Positions 27,522-36,654 of a stretch of 37,098 nt of DNA are shown piece after piece. The notes beneath the pieces were generated by a model, which made no database searches, was not told where the DNA came from, and worked only from the letters and a program-made list of their open reading frames with translations. The number at the start of each line of letters is the position of its first letter. The stretch's first letter is position 1. Both the position numbers and the translations under genes were made by a program. The stretch is from Comamonadaceae bacterium (GTDB taxonomy: Bacteria; Pseudomonadota; Gammaproteobacteria; Burkholderiales; Burkholderiaceae_C), in contig CANFWH010000022.1 in assembly GCA_947450645.1 (NCBI GenBank), forward strand, positions 1-37,098, in the 5' to 3' direction.

Positions 27522-27863
27522 ATGAAATTCAAATCAACAATTCTGGCACTTGGCGCGGCCATGCTGGCTGTGGCTTGCACGCAAGAACAGCAAAATAAAT
27601 TGCATCGCGATGTGCAAAATTGGACAGGCACAAATGGCGTTCTTGAGGTCTATGCGGGTGACAAAGTGGTGCGTCGCTTTCTAAAAATTGACAAGATTAG
27701 TACAGCGATGGGAACGGACGACAACAAGCCGCGTCCCTATCGTTATGGTTACGGTGTGCTCGATGAGAATTTGAATTTCACAGCTGACGCTGGCGAGAAA
27801 AAAGTGTATTTTGAAATCAGCGATTACGCGACAAATTACATCTTTTTTGAAAATCCGCGTTGA
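27522..27863 (+). CDS. Putative small lipoprotein, unknown function
   Basis: Not a family I recognise. The 113 residues start with a Lys-bearing n-region and hydrophobic core (MKFKSTILALGAAMLAVAC) ending in a lipobox-like AVA-C, so C19 may be lipidated. The mature part is small, rich in Tyr, Lys and Asp (for example RPYRYGYGVLDENLNF) and lacks further cysteines. It could be a compact beta-rich domain. TTGGAG lies about 8 bases before the ATG. It comes 12 bases after rlmB and runs tail to tail toward lpxH with a 6-base gap. Confidence 0.75.
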   Translation: MKFKSTILALGAAMLAVACTQEQQNKLHRDVQNWTGTNGVLEVYAGDKVVRRFLKIDKISTAMGTDDNKPRPYRYGYGVLDENLNFTADAGEKKVYFEISDYATNYIFFENPR

Positions 27864-27869
27864 TTTAAA

Positions 27870-28625
27870 TTAAACCAAATGCAGTCGGCTCAGGCCGTCT
27901 GCGGTTAGCCGGAGTACTTCAAGGCGCGTTGGTTCGGCGTTCGCATCCCAGTCGCTCAGTACGTGGCGCTCGCCCCCTCCCGATCCTAAACCCACTAGCT
28001 TGTGCGAAGCTGGTTTATGCGTATGTCCATGAATCATCACATCACAGCCATGGGTATTGAGCCACTCTAACGCGAGCAGTTCATTCACATCGGCATAGCT
28101 GCTTGTTAGGCCATGCTGGGCTTGGCTTTGTGCCCGTATTTGTCTCGCAATGTTTTTACGCTTGTCCAGCGGCTTGGCCAAAAATTCAGCCTGCCATTCT
28201 GGCGCGCGTACGAGTTGGCGAAAGCGCATGTAGGACTCATCATCTGTGCATAGCTCATCGCCGTGAGTTAGCAGATAAGAGGTCCCATTGAAATCGAGCC
28301 GTGTTGGATCATCTAGTAACGTCGCGCCAGAGCGCTCGGCTAAATCAGCGCCCATCAAGAAGTCGCGATTGCCGTGCATGATGAAGAGCTCGGAGCGCTT
28401 GGAACGCTGGCGCATCACGGCGGCGCAGAGGGCGGCGAATGGATCTTCGTCATCGTCCCCAACCCACACTTCAAACCAATCGCCCAAAATAAAAATGGCA
28501 TCTGCCTGAGTGCCCTCAGTGGATGCCATGTAATCGAACCACGCCTTGGCTGTTGCTGGCTCAGCGACTTGCAAATGCAGGTCGGAGATGAAGTCAATCG
28601 TGTGCCAAGTTGAGGTGTCAATCAT
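27870..28625 (-). CDS. lpxH: UDP-2,3-diacylglucosamine diphosphatase LpxH
   Basis: Calcineurin-like metallophosphoesterase that removes UMP from UDP-2,3-diacylglucosamine to give lipid X, in lipid A synthesis at the inner membrane; 251 residues. Metal ligands are in DFISDLHL (D15, H17), ILGDWFEVWVGDD (D49), MHGNRDF (N86-D88), LLTHGDELC and MIHGHTHKPA. It begins directly after the cyclophilin stop codon with no spacing, the last gene of a four-gene minus-strand operon. Its lipid A role links that operon to the cell envelope. Confidence 0.95.
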   Translation of the reverse strand: MIDTSTWHTIDFISDLHLQVAEPATAKAWFDYMASTEGTQADAIFILGDWFEVWVGDDDEDPFAALCAAVMRQRSKRSELFIMHGNRDFLMGADLAERSGATLLDDPTRLDFNGTSYLLTHGDELCTDDESYMRFRQLVRAPEWQAEFLAKPLDKRKNIARQIRAQSQAQHGLTSSYADVNELLALEWLNTHGCDVMIHGHTHKPASHKLVGLGSGGGERHVLSDWDANAEPTRLEVLRLTADGLSRLHLV

Positions 28626-29228
28626 TTAGAGTGCCACGGCCTTTGTCACGAGGATGTCTTCGCGCGGTACGTCGCCGTGGCCGCCTTTGCTACCCGTGGC
28701 AACCTTTAAGATTTTGTCCACAATCTCTGTGCCACTGACAACTTTACCAAACACGGCATAGCCCCAGCCGTCTTGCGTTGGCGAGCGGAAGTTGAGGAAG
28801 TCATTTTTAGCGCCATTAATAAAGAACTGAGCACTCGCGGAGTGCGGTGCAGAGGTACGAGCCATTGCGACGGTGTACTTGTCGTTTTTGAGACCATTGT
28901 CGGCTTCATTCGTAATGGTTGGACGCGTTGGCTTTTGATTCATTTTGGCGTCAAAACCGCCGCCCTGAATCATGAAGCCATCAATCACGCGGTGAAAGAT
29001 CGTGCCGTCATAGTGCCCGTCTTTGACATATTGGACAAAGTTGGTCACTGTTTTAGGTGCTTTTTCGGCATCGAGTTCAAGCGTAATCACGCCGTAGTTT
29101 TGGATATGAAATTCGACTTTTTGCATTTTGCTTTGACCTTTAGAGGAGAGTGAGGAAACTTGCGCGGTGGCCGCAAGGCCGAGCGCGAGTAGGGGAGAGA
29201 GGATAAATTGTTGGCGGCTAAGACTCAT
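28626..29228 (-). CDS. Cyclophilin-type peptidyl-prolyl cis-trans isomerase with N-terminal export signal
   Basis: Speeds proline isomerisation during protein folding. Residues about 35-200 are a compact cyclophilin: [21 protein letters not shown], then [16 protein letters not shown] with the catalytic Arg and Gln, [12 protein letters not shown], and [19 protein letters not shown]. Residues 1-34 resemble a signal peptide ([20 protein letters not shown]), so the product is probably periplasmic. An internal ATG (residue 35) with AAAGG about 10 bases upstream could give a cytosolic form. The start overlaps the L,D-transpeptidase stop as ATGA. The SRQQF sequence looks like a Tat motif that has lost one arginine. 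Confidence 0.92.
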   Translation of the reverse strand: MSLSRQQFILSPLLALGLAATAQVSSLSSKGQSKMQKVEFHIQNYGVITLELDAEKAPKTVTNFVQYVKDGHYDGTIFHRVIDGFMIQGGGFDAKMNQKPTRPTITNEADNGLKNDKYTVAMARTSAPHSASAQFFINGAKNDFLNFRSPTQDGWGYAVFGKVVSGTEIVDKILKVATGSKGGHGDVPREDILVTKAVAL

Positions 29229-30490
29229 GACGAAGCGATGACGCCCTCAAAAAATATTTTCCATTGATTGCCAACTTGCAGCCAGTATTGGCGTTTGGTG
29301 ACCGCTTGCTTGCGCTTGGGCAGCACTTCATCATAGGTAACGATCATCACATTGGATGCTTTGTCACTGGTATCAGGATGCCATGCAAGCGTTGTGGTGT
29401 CGTGCCATTGAAAATTTTGTTTATTCGCTTGTGCCATCTCTTTTTGTACCGTGGGCCACCAAGTATCAAGTGACTTGCCATAGCTATTGAAGTCATTAAC
29501 ATAAAAGCTACGCAAGCGATCGTGCTGTTCGCTATTTTTAGTCTCGCGCCAGCTGTTCAGTGAGGCTTCAAATTGATTGCGTTCTATTGTTAGCTGCTCG
29601 GGTTTAACCCACTGTAATTTGCTGGCAATGATGACGGGTGTCGTCTTGACTGCAACGGTTGCCATGAGCTTTTGCAAATCAGGATTGGCCATCACCACAC
29701 AGCCATCAGTAGATTTCACGGGTCGCGAATAGCGCTCTGGCATAGTGCCATGTAGCCAAATACCGCTGCCAGATTTGCCCAGTCGCTGGTCAAAGGGATT
29801 GGGGTAATTGATTGGCAATGCGCCACCGCCATATAACGGGGCTAACAGTTTGGGATCAACTGGCGTGGTGAGGTAGTAGACGCCCAGCGGTGTTTTTAAA
29901 TCACCTTGCACATACTTACCGATGCCTTCTTTACCGACCGAAATATAAGTGTCCATGATTAGCTTTAACCCCGTCTCGCTGTTCTCTAAAATGTAGAGTC
30001 GAGACTTGCTGGCATCAACAGCAATCACGTGTTTATTTCTGGACGTCAAGCCCAAAATTTGACTGGGAATGGTGCCAGGGAGTGGACGGTCTTGTAGCCC
30101 CTTCACTCGCTGCATTGATTCTTCGCGCAGCTCAGCCAAAGCAGCGACGTTAGTTGCTTTATTCAAATTATTGGGTAGTTCGCTTGCTTTGGCACTGGGT
30201 TTGATTTGCATATTGAGCAAATCACCGTACACCAAATGACCGAGTTGAAAGGTAGGAAAGTTTTTGGTCAGCTGTGCTGCCAAGGGAAGTGCTTCGCGTG
30301 CTTGCCCCGAGCCGATGAGTTTGTAGATAGCAATCAAGTGGGATTCGGGCCCAAACTTCGCACTAGTGGCGTTTACAGCAGGAGGTGTTTTCGTGCGTTT
30401 TTGTTTGGCATAGCTAGCGCTATACCAAAGACTGCCGCTTACGATAAGTACGGCAATAAAGCCCGTGAGACCAAGGGTACGAGGCGACAT
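29225..30490 (-). CDS. L,D-transpeptidase (YkuD/ErfK family) with NTF2-like C-terminal domain
   Basis: Periplasmic peptidoglycan enzyme of 421 residues. An N-terminal membrane anchor or signal (about 8-28) is followed by a TPR-like helical segment (about 50-95). The YkuD domain (about 150-285) starts [15 protein letters not shown]; its catalytic motif has H247 in GIWLHGTM and C264 in [10 protein letters not shown], 17 residues apart, as expected. Residues about 300-421 look like an NTF2-like domain of the Csd6 type. Such enzymes cross-link or trim stem peptides, or attach or release proteins; which applies here is not shown. It overlaps the preceding TPR gene by one base (TAATG). Confidence 0.9.
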   Translation of the reverse strand: MSPRTLGLTGFIAVLIVSGSLWYSASYAKQKRTKTPPAVNATSAKFGPESHLIAIYKLIGSGQAREALPLAAQLTKNFPTFQLGHLVYGDLLNMQIKPSAKASELPNNLNKATNVAALAELREESMQRVKGLQDRPLPGTIPSQILGLTSRNKHVIAVDASKSRLYILENSETGLKLIMDTYISVGKEGIGKYVQGDLKTPLGVYYLTTPVDPKLLAPLYGGGALPINYPNPFDQRLGKSGSGIWLHGTMPERYSRPVKSTDGCVVMANPDLQKLMATVAVKTTPVIIASKLQWVKPEQLTIERNQFEASLNSWRETKNSEQHDRLRSFYVNDFNSYGKSLDTWWPTVQKEMAQANKQNFQWHDTTTLAWHPDTSDKASNVMIVTYDEVLPKRKQAVTKRQYWLQVGNQWKIFFEGVIASS

Positions 30491-31521
30491 TAACCAGCAA
30501 TTTCTTTTGTGATGAGCCAGCGATCACCCGATTTCACCATCTCCAAGGTTTTGCGACTACTGGTTTCTAGCGAATCGGCCTTGTAGTCCTGTTTAAACTT
30601 AACCGTGGCAGATGTCCCATTCAAACTTATGGTCACGGCTACGCTACTCAGCTTCACACTGATGCGGGATTTACCCATGATCCGTAATTTCCGCTCTTCT
30701 CTCCAAGCTTCATTACTTTGCTTGTTGTTTGGTGAAAAGTCTCTCGCATAGCTGCTGAGGTAGGCATTCATATCGCGGTCGCTCCAGGCCCGAGCCCAAA
30801 TGGTGACGGCGGACTCCACTTCACGTCCAACTAGGGCATTAGTAACGACGGGCGGAGCAACACTAGGCTGATTTGTGCCCATTGGCGAGGTTGTAACCAC
30901 TGTAGGTTGTTTCGGCTGAATGGGCGCAACAACAGGATTGACGGGTGGCGTGACGGGTATGGCTGTAACAGGCGAAGGTGCCACAGGTTTCACGCCGCCC
31001 GTTGTCGAGAACAGTTCGCGAATTAAAGCTAATTTGGATGGCGCAGTTGTGCTACTGGTGTCGAGTTGCAATGCCTTGGCATAGGACTGACTGGCTAGCT
31101 TGGCGTAGATATCGCCCAAATTTTCGTGCGCGGTGGAGTAGCTTGGATTCGTGCGAATTGCCATTTCAAGGGCCGTACGTGCCTTGTCAAATTGGCCTGA
31201 ATTAGCGTAGATGACGGCGAGATTGTTATAGGGCTCTGGCAGTTCTGGAAATTCTTCCGTCAAGCGTGTGAATGTCGTCGTCGCCTCACTCATTTTCCCC
31301 ATTTCACTTTGTACAACGCCTTTAATGAAGCGCATTTGCGGATCACGCGGTTTGCTAGCCAAGAATTGATCGGCTTTGGACAAAGCATCGGAATATTGTT
31401 TGGCTTTGGCTAAGCGAGCTACATCGGCGTATTCATCCGCGTGAGCGATGCACCATCCCAAGGCGAGAGCCGTGGTTGCAAGAGTCAAAATAAACTTACG
31501 CGCAAAATCATTCAGATACAT
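30490..31521 (-). CDS. TPR protein with NTF2-like C-terminal domain
   Basis: Exported protein of 343 residues: signal peptide about 1-28 (ends IAHA-DEY), tetratricopeptide repeats (about 30-165, for example [30 protein letters not shown], described here by its position near 94-123), a Pro/Val/Thr linker (about 178-228), and a C-terminal domain (about 235-343) with an NTF2-like pattern, [21 protein letters not shown]. TPRs usually bind partner proteins. The same tail type occurs in the next gene, the L,D-transpeptidase, suggesting that the two work together. It heads the operon, divergent from cysS. Only a weak GAAAG lies before the ATG. Confidence 0.85.
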   Translation of the reverse strand: MYLNDFARKFILTLATTALALGWCIAHADEYADVARLAKAKQYSDALSKADQFLASKPRDPQMRFIKGVVQSEMGKMSEATTTFTRLTEEFPELPEPYNNLAVIYANSGQFDKARTALEMAIRTNPSYSTAHENLGDIYAKLASQSYAKALQLDTSSTTAPSKLALIRELFSTTGGVKPVAPSPVTAIPVTPPVNPVVAPIQPKQPTVVTTSPMGTNQPSVAPPVVTNALVGREVESAVTIWARAWSDRDMNAYLSSYARDFSPNNKQSNEAWREERKLRIMGKSRISVKLSSVAVTISLNGTSATVKFKQDYKADSLETSSRKTLEMVKSGDRWLITKEIAG

Positions 31522-31583
31522 GGATACTTTCGAGTGCTAACATTGCGCTCAATTGTAACGAACCTACTGCGAACGCTTCCCCT

Positions 31584-33011
31584 ATGTCATTGAGAATTTA
31601 TAACACGCTCAGCCGCAGCGTTGTCCCCTTTGTCCCCCGCGAAACTGCCAAGGTCAGCATGTATGTTTGCGGTATGACCGTGTACGACTTGTGTCATTTG
31701 GGTCATGCTCGCTCAATGCTCGCTTTCGATGTGGTGCAGCGATGGCTCAAAACTTCTGGCCTCTCGGTCAATTACGTGAGGAATGTTACCGATATTGACG
31801 ACAAAATCATCAAACGTGCTATTGAAAACAATGAGACGATTACTGCATTGACCGATCGCATGATTGATGCTTTGCACGAAGACGCTGACGCGCTTGGTAT
31901 CGAGCGTCCGACTCACGAGCCACGTGCGACTGAGTATGTGCCGCAAATGCTGAGTTTGATTGGCAAGCTAGAGACCAATGGCGTTGCGTATTCAACCAAT
32001 AAAGATGCGGACGGTAATAGCGATGTCAACTTTTCAGTTCGCAAATTTCCAAGCTACGGCAAACTCAGTGGTAAATCGCTTGACGAGCTCCGCGCTGGTG
32101 AGCGTGTGGCAGTTGCTGGCGCAAAGCATGACCCATTGGACTTTGTGCTTTGGAAGGCGGCGAAAGCCAGTGAACCAAATGAGGCGAAATGGCAAAGTCC
32201 CTACGGCATCGGCCGACCAGGTTGGCACATTGAGTGCTCGGCGATGAGTTGTGCTTTGCTTGGCGAACATTTCGATATTCACGGCGGCGGTGCTGATTTG
32301 CAGTTTCCCCATCACGAAAACGAAATTGCACAAAGTGAAGCTGCCCTGAAAGCGATAGCGGGTAAGGCTTCCCAGCCTATGGCCAACTACTGGATGCACA
32401 ATGGTTTTGTGAATGTGGACAACGAAAAGATGTCTAAAAGCCTCGGCAATTTTTTCACTATCCGTGAAGTGCTGAAGGTGTACGATCCTGAAGTTGTGCG
32501 GTTTTTCATCATTCGTACGCACTACCGCAGCCCACTCAATTACAGTGATGTGCATCTAGATGATGCCAAAGGCGCACTTAAGCGGCTCTATACGGCACTT
32601 GATTTGGTCGCCGCAGTTGATGTGACGATTGATTGGACGAACGCATACGCGGCACGTTTTAAAGCCGCAATGGATGAGGATTTTGGAACGCCAGAAGCGG
32701 TGGCCGTCCTGTTCGATTTGGCGGGCGAGGTCAATCGCACAAAGTCATTTGATTTAGCCAGCCTGCTGCGTAGCTTAGGTGCAATCTTGGGGCTACTGCA
32801 GCAGATGCCGAAAGCATTTTTGCAAGGGCGAGTAATTCGTAGCAGGACACGTGATGCGGCCTTTAATCCAATTCAAGCGCAAATTGATTTACGTTCTATT
32901 GCTAAAAAAGAAAAGAATTTTGCTGAAGCAGATAGGATCCGCAAAGCACTTTTAGAGCAAGGCATCGCTTTAAAAGATTCGCCCACGGGCACAACTTGGG
33001 AGTCCGTGTAA
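31584..33011 (+). CDS. cysS: Cysteinyl-tRNA synthetase
   Basis: Class I synthetase charging tRNA-Cys; 475 residues. Zinc ligand C29 precedes the HIGH-type motif HLGH (38-41) in [16 protein letters not shown]; further zinc ligands are in [10 protein letters not shown] and HHENE. KMSKS lies near 282-286 in [13 protein letters not shown]. The C-terminal domain ends with [20 protein letters not shown] and DSPTGTTWE, typical endings of CysS. No Shine-Dalgarno sequence is visible before the ATG. It is divergent from the TPR gene across 62 bases and overlaps the following gene by one base (TAATG). Confidence 0.97.
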   Translation: MSLRIYNTLSRSVVPFVPRETAKVSMYVCGMTVYDLCHLGHARSMLAFDVVQRWLKTSGLSVNYVRNVTDIDDKIIKRAIENNETITALTDRMIDALHEDADALGIERPTHEPRATEYVPQMLSLIGKLETNGVAYSTNKDADGNSDVNFSVRKFPSYGKLSGKSLDELRAGERVAVAGAKHDPLDFVLWKAAKASEPNEAKWQSPYGIGRPGWHIECSAMSCALLGEHFDIHGGGADLQFPHHENEIAQSEAALKAIAGKASQPMANYWMHNGFVNVDNEKMSKSLGNFFTIREVLKVYDPEVVRFFIIRTHYRSPLNYSDVHLDDAKGALKRLYTALDLVAAVDVTIDWTNAYAARFKAAMDEDFGTPEAVAVLFDLAGEVNRTKSFDLASLLRSLGAILGLLQQMPKAFLQGRVIRSRTRDAAFNPIQAQIDLRSIAKKEKNFAEADRIRKALLEQGIALKDSPTGTTWESV

Positions 33012-33646
33012 TGGCAATCGCAACTCAAGCCTTTCCAGATTATTGGGCAGATGCTTGCAAGCACTTGATGAAAAAAGATCGCGTCATGAAGCGGTTGATT
33101 CCGCAATTTGGCGATGCGCAGCTGAGCTCTCGCGGCGATGCATTTTCTACGCTGGCACGCTCCATCGTTGGGCAACAAATTTCCGTTAAAGCGGCGCAAA
33201 CCGTGTGGGACAGGTTTGCACTGCTACCCAAAAAGATGACACCCGCGGCAGTGCTTAAACTCAAAGTAGACGATATGCGCGGGGCAGGATTATCAGCGCG
33301 CAAGGTGGAGTATTTGATTGACCTCGCGCTGCACTTTAGTGATGGTCGCTTAGATGTGGATGGCTGGACCGAGAAGGACGACGAGATCATTATTAAAGAG
33401 CTGGTCGCCATCCGCGGTATTGGCCGCTGGACGGCCGAGATGTTTTTAATTTTTCACCAGATGCGTCCGAATGTATTGCCGCTGGACGATATCGGACTTT
33501 TAAACGGCATCGGCGCCTCGTATTTTTCGGGCGAACCTGTCAGCCGTAGTGAGGCGAGAGAAGTCGCCGCTGCTTGGGCACCGTATTGCACGGTCGCAAC
33601 TTGGTATATTTGGCGCTCGCTCGATCCATTGCCTGTCGAGTATTGA
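33011..33646 (+). CDS. DNA-3-methyladenine glycosylase II (AlkA-type, HhH-GPD)
   Basis: Base-excision repair glycosylase that removes alkylated bases; 211 residues from the ATG at 33011, which overlaps the cysS stop as TAATG. It has the HhH-GPD core: ARSIVGQQISVKAAQTVW, the helix-hairpin-helix VAIRGIGRWTAEMFLIF, and the Gly-Pro-Asp-type loop LPLDDIGL, where D160 is the expected catalytic aspartate. It lacks the N-terminal AlkA domain of E. coli, like many compact members. Cysteine ligands of the MutY/Nth iron-sulfur cluster are absent. Its place between cysS and accA is common in Burkholderiales. Confidence 0.92.
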   Translation: MAIATQAFPDYWADACKHLMKKDRVMKRLIPQFGDAQLSSRGDAFSTLARSIVGQQISVKAAQTVWDRFALLPKKMTPAAVLKLKVDDMRGAGLSARKVEYLIDLALHFSDGRLDVDGWTEKDDEIIIKELVAIRGIGRWTAEMFLIFHQMRPNVLPLDDIGLLNGIGASYFSGEPVSRSEAREVAAAWAPYCTVATWYIWRSLDPLPVEY

Positions 33647-33657
33647 ATTGATTCCTT

Positions 33658-34614
33658 ATGAAAACTTATTTAGATTTTGAATCCCCGATCGCTGAACTAG
33701 AGAAAAAAATTGAAGAGCTGCATAGCACCAATGCCGAAGTTTCGGTTGACCTTAGCAAAGAGCTCGCATCACTAGAGCAAAAAAGCCAGCAACTTACGAA
33801 AGAGATTTACAAAAGTTTGACCGCTTGGCAAATTACAAAAGTGGCGCGCCACGCGGAGCGTCCGTACACGCTGGATTACATCAATGCCATTTTTACCGAT
33901 TTTGTAGAAATGCACGGCGATCGCCACTTCGCAGACGATCTTAGTATTGTGGGTGGCTTGGCTCGCTTAAATGGCGTTCCCTGTATGGTTCTGGGTCATC
34001 AAAAGGGACGCGATACCAAAGAGCGCACACTGCGCAACTTTGGCATGACCAAACCCGAAGGTTATCGCAAGGCACTTCGACTCATGAAGACCGCCGAGCG
34101 TTTTAAGCTGCCCGTGTTTACATTTGTGGATACGCCTGGCGCATACCCAGGCATTGACGCCGAAGAGCGCGGTCAGTCTGAAGCGATTGGGCGAAACATT
34201 TTTGAGATGACTCAGCTGGAAGTTCCCATCATTACCACCATCATCGGCGAAGGCGGCTCGGGTGGTGCGTTAGCGATTTCGGTCGCTGATCAAGTGTTGA
34301 TGCTGCAATATGCGGTGTACTCAGTGATTAGCCCTGAAGGCTGCGCTTCGATTTTGTGGAAAACAGCAGAAAAAGCTGCAGTCGCTGCCGAGGCTTTGGG
34401 GATTACCGCGCCGCGTCTCAAAACGCTTGGTTTGATTGACAAAATTGTGAGTGAGCCTAGCGGCGGGGCACATCGCGATCCAGCACTGATGTGCACGACG
34501 CTCAAAAAATCGCTTATAGAGGCGCTACGGCTGGTGTCGGGTTCTAGTACCCCCAAGCTGCTAGACACACGTTATGAGCGACTGCAAAGTTATGGACGTT
34601 TTGGCGAAAGCTAA
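33658..34614 (+). CDS. accA: Acetyl-CoA carboxylase carboxyltransferase subunit alpha
   Basis: Alpha subunit of the carboxyltransferase that moves the carboxyl group from biotin to acetyl-CoA to make malonyl-CoA, the first step of fatty acid synthesis; partner AccD is not in the window. The 318 residues begin with a charged helical region, [15 protein letters not shown], then [67 protein letters not shown] (acetyl-CoA and oxyanion region) and [12 protein letters not shown]. Length is typical. The last 41 bases overlap tilS. Confidence 0.97.
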   Translation: MKTYLDFESPIAELEKKIEELHSTNAEVSVDLSKELASLEQKSQQLTKEIYKSLTAWQITKVARHAERPYTLDYINAIFTDFVEMHGDRHFADDLSIVGGLARLNGVPCMVLGHQKGRDTKERTLRNFGMTKPEGYRKALRLMKTAERFKLPVFTFVDTPGAYPGIDAEERGQSEAIGRNIFEMTQLEVPIITTIIGEGGSGGALAISVADQVLMLQYAVYSVISPEGCASILWKTAEKAAVAAEALGITAPRLKTLGLIDKIVSEPSGGAHRDPALMCTTLKKSLIEALRLVSGSSTPKLLDTRYERLQSYGRFGES

Positions 34615-35542
34615 AACGGTCATTGGCCACGAGGCCATAGTGGCTGTGGCCTACAGCGGAGGTGCGGACTCAACAGCGCTGCTGATTGAAACGTACAAGC
34701 AGCATCCCAATCAAACGATAGCTTTTCATGTGCATCATGGTTTGCAAGCGGCAGCAGATGGATTCGTGACTCATTGCAAAGTCTTCTGCGATGCGCTAAA
34801 AGTGCCGCTGCATGTGGTTTACGTTAACGCCAAGCACGCGAGCGGTGAAAGTCCCGAAGACGCGGCACGCGGTGCTAGGTACAAGGCTTTGATTGAGCTA
34901 GCGAAGTCGAATAGTGTGGTTGAATCTGGCGGCAAAGTTTTATTGGCACAGCACGCAGACGATCAAGTCGAGACCTTGCTCTTAGCATTGTCGCGTGGTG
35001 CGGGGCTTGGCGGCTTGTCTGCGATGCCCGCCGAGTTTGAGCGCGACGGTGTGCAGTTCGAGCGCCCCATGTTAGATCGCAGCGCGGCTGAGATTCGAGC
35101 ATCGCTTAAACGAGATGGCATTTCGTTTATTGAAGATCCCACCAATCGAGACAAAGCCTTTACTCGTAACAGGATCAGACTCGATGTGCTGCCCGCGCTG
35201 GAAGCGGCATTTCCGCAATACCGTGAAACTTTTTTGCGCTCCATTAGTCACATTGCGCAGGCGAATGATCTGCTCGCAGACCTTGCTGGTATTGATTTGC
35301 AGGTCATCGGCATCCCGCCAAGAATTGAAGATTTGCAGCATCTAGCACCTAATCGACAGGCTAACGCGATCAGATTTTGGCTTAAATCTGAGCATGGCGT
35401 GGTGCCTAGTACGGCGCAGTTGGAGGAGCTTTTAAAGCAAATTGCCGCTTGCCAAACACGTGGACATAGCATCCGATTAAAGGTAGCGACTGGCTTTGTA
35501 GAACGCAATAATGATTATCTAGAATTTCAACCTATAATTTAA
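34574..35542 (+). CDS. tilS: tRNA(Ile)-lysidine synthase TilS
   Basis: Converts cytidine 34 of tRNA-Ile2 to lysidine so that it reads AUA. The PP-loop SGGADS is at 28-33, followed by [13 protein letters not shown], a RYKAL element and [29 protein letters not shown]; the helical region [23 protein letters not shown] is diagnostic for TilS. At 322 residues it is shorter than the E. coli enzyme (432) and lacks most of the C-terminal domain; short forms are known in other bacteria. The start is ATG 34574 or ATG 34592, both inside accA. Its stop codon lies inside the operator of the next operon. Confidence 0.94.
   Translation: MSDCKVMDVLAKAKTVIGHEAIVAVAYSGGADSTALLIETYKQHPNQTIAFHVHHGLQAAADGFVTHCKVFCDALKVPLHVVYVNAKHASGESPEDAARGARYKALIELAKSNSVVESGGKVLLAQHADDQVETLLLALSRGAGLGGLSAMPAEFERDGVQFERPMLDRSAAEIRASLKRDGISFIEDPTNRDKAFTRNRIRLDVLPALEAAFPQYRETFLRSISHIAQANDLLADLAGIDLQVIGIPPRIEDLQHLAPNRQANAIRFWLKSEHGVVPSTAQLEELLKQIAACQTRGHSIRLKVATGFVERNNDYLEFQPII
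35533..35538 (+). promoter_or_regulatory. Candidate -10 box of the vapBC promoter
   Basis: A perfect TATAAT lies in the last codons of tilS, 40 bases before the antitoxin ATG. Its last bases enter the palindromic operator. No good -35 box is present at 16-18 bases spacing. Confidence 0.5.
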
Positions 35543-35563
35543 ACCAGTTCAACTAGTTTAAAT
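35537..35563. promoter_or_regulatory. Palindromic operator of the toxin-antitoxin operon
   Basis: A 27-base palindrome with half-site ATTTAAAC-N-AGTT and its complement AACT-N-GTTTAAAT around a central C; only one pair of positions mismatches. It covers the tilS stop codon, the end of a TATAAT box and the expected transcription start, where an antitoxin or toxin-antitoxin complex would repress its own promoter. Confidence 0.7.
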
Positions 35564-35578
35564 GAAGAGAGGCTTGCT

Positions 35579-35872
35579 ATGTCAAAAGCTTTAATGATGC
35601 CAACGCCCATGCTGGATAGCACCTTAGGCGCATTTGATGCAAAAACGCATTTTTCAAAAATTTTGGAGTGGGTTGCCAAAGGCAAAGAGTTTGTTGTGAC
35701 TAAGCATGGCAAGCCTGTTGCACGAATTAGCCCAATGGTGGACGCAGTCTCGGGCGCTGATCAGGCGTTAATTGACAAGCGGCGCGCAGTCATTGCAGAA
35801 ATGAAAGCGAACCGTATTAAATTAGCCCCAGGGCAGTCTATTCATAGTTTGATTTCCGAAGGGCGGCGTTGA
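35579..35872 (+). CDS. Antitoxin, Phd/YefM type (VapB-like)
   Basis: DNA-binding antitoxin of 97 residues. The N-terminal half (about 15-55) matches the Phd/YefM fold: LGAFDAKTHFSKILEWVAKGKEF and then VVTKHGKPVARISPM, the typical strand-turn-strand. The C-terminal half (about 65-97) would wrap the toxin. It should neutralise the following PIN toxin and, through the palindrome upstream, repress its own operon. GAGAGG lies about 8 bases before the ATG. The TGA stop overlaps the toxin ATG (TGATG), so both are translated together. Confidence 0.9.
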   Translation: MSKALMMPTPMLDSTLGAFDAKTHFSKILEWVAKGKEFVVTKHGKPVARISPMVDAVSGADQALIDKRRAVIAEMKANRIKLAPGQSIHSLISEGRR

Positions 35873-36294
35873 TGTCTGATCAAGCTGAATTCGTACTTGA
35901 CTGCTCCACAACGATTGCTTGGATGCTGGAGGACGAAAGCAGCCAGTCAGCAAATAAGGCTTTTGACGCACTGGCTACTGGCCGTGCTTGGGTTCCACCA
36001 CTGTGGCGTACTGAAACAGCCAACGCCATGCGATCTGCTTTTCGCTCTGGGCGTTGCACAGAAAAACAAGCCCTGCAAAAGCTGTCAAATTTAACGATTT
36101 TTGATATTCAAATCTCGCCCTACGATTTAGGTCAAATGGAGTCAAATCAGATTTTGCAATTTGCGCATCAACATGATGTAACCGCCTACGATGCAGGCTA
36201 TCTTTACGTCGCTATGCAAATGCAGCTGCCATTGGCTACGTTAGATAAAAATCTGCGACGTGCTGCTAAGGCCGCCAAAGCGCGATTGATCTAA
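35872..36294 (+). CDS. Toxin, PIN-domain ribonuclease (VapC-like)
   Basis: PIN-domain endoribonuclease of 140 residues, expected to cut tRNA or other RNA when the antitoxin is lost. The four acidic positions of the active site are present: D10 (FVLDCSTT), E48 (WRTETANAM), D107 (TAYDAGYLYVA) and D125 (LATLDKNL). The ATG at 35872 overlaps the antitoxin stop (TGATG) and has an AGGGCGG sequence just upstream; the in-frame TTG at 35869 is less likely. The frame is intact, so the module is probably active. It has been inserted in an otherwise standard accA-tilS-lysC region. Confidence 0.9.
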   Translation: MSDQAEFVLDCSTTIAWMLEDESSQSANKAFDALATGRAWVPPLWRTETANAMRSAFRSGRCTEKQALQKLSNLTIFDIQISPYDLGQMESNQILQFAHQHDVTAYDAGYLYVAMQMQLPLATLDKNLRRAAKAAKARLI

Positions 36295-36303
36295 GGCCGT
36301 AAC

Positions 36304-36594
36304 ATGATCGAAACATTAATCTTGACAGGGCTTGTTGCGTTTATCGTCGGCGTGCTTTGTCTTTTAGTGCCTAGTCTGCTAATGTTGCAAAGAGGATTAA
36401 ATTCAAAATTTAAAACAGCTCAGGAGAAGCAAGATTTAAATCTACCAATGTCGAACGTTGAGTCTGATTTGATGCAGGAGTATGTAGCATTTAAAAAAAT
36501 TATCCCGATCGGCAAATGGTTAACGATTGGTGGAGTTATTTTTTCAGTACTTGTTTTTTTAATTTCTGGATTTTTCCACAGTCATAATTTGTAA
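36304..36594 (+). CDS. Small membrane protein of unknown function
   Basis: A family I do not recognise. The 96 residues have two predicted membrane helices (about 4-27 and 71-90) separated by a charged, mostly polar loop of about 40 residues (SKFKTAQEKQDLNLP onward). A short polar end, FFHSHNL, follows. AAGG at 36293-36296 overlaps the stop codon of the PIN toxin gene and is 7 bases from the ATG, so it is probably translated from the same mRNA as the toxin-antitoxin pair. Whether it belongs to that module or is a leftover neighbour is unknown. Confidence 0.75.
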   Translation: MIETLILTGLVAFIVGVLCLLVPSLLMLQRGLNSKFKTAQEKQDLNLPMSNVESDLMQEYVAFKKIIPIGKWLTIGGVIFSVLVFLISGFFHSHNL

Positions 36595-36598
36595 TTGA

Positions 36599-36626
36599 TT
36601 GCCTTAACCGTCTCGCCGTTTACAAT
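36599..36626 (+). promoter_or_regulatory. Candidate lysC promoter
   Basis: TTGCCT (36599-36604) and TACAAT (36621-36626) with 16-base spacing resemble a sigma-70 promoter, placed about 30 bases before the lysC ATG. It would let lysC be expressed independently of the inserted toxin-antitoxin operon. Confidence 0.45.
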
Positions 36627-36654
36627 CGTTAGCTTCGATTTTTACTCTATTTCC

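Noticed and set aside
32034..32555. 173-residue open frame on the minus strand inside cysS
   Set aside because: Complementary to conserved CysS sequence; no coding signature of its own.
35533..36594. A larger genomic island or defence system at the toxin-antitoxin locus
   Set aside because: The insert is only about 1 kb, flanked directly by housekeeping genes, with no integrase, attachment repeat or other defence genes.
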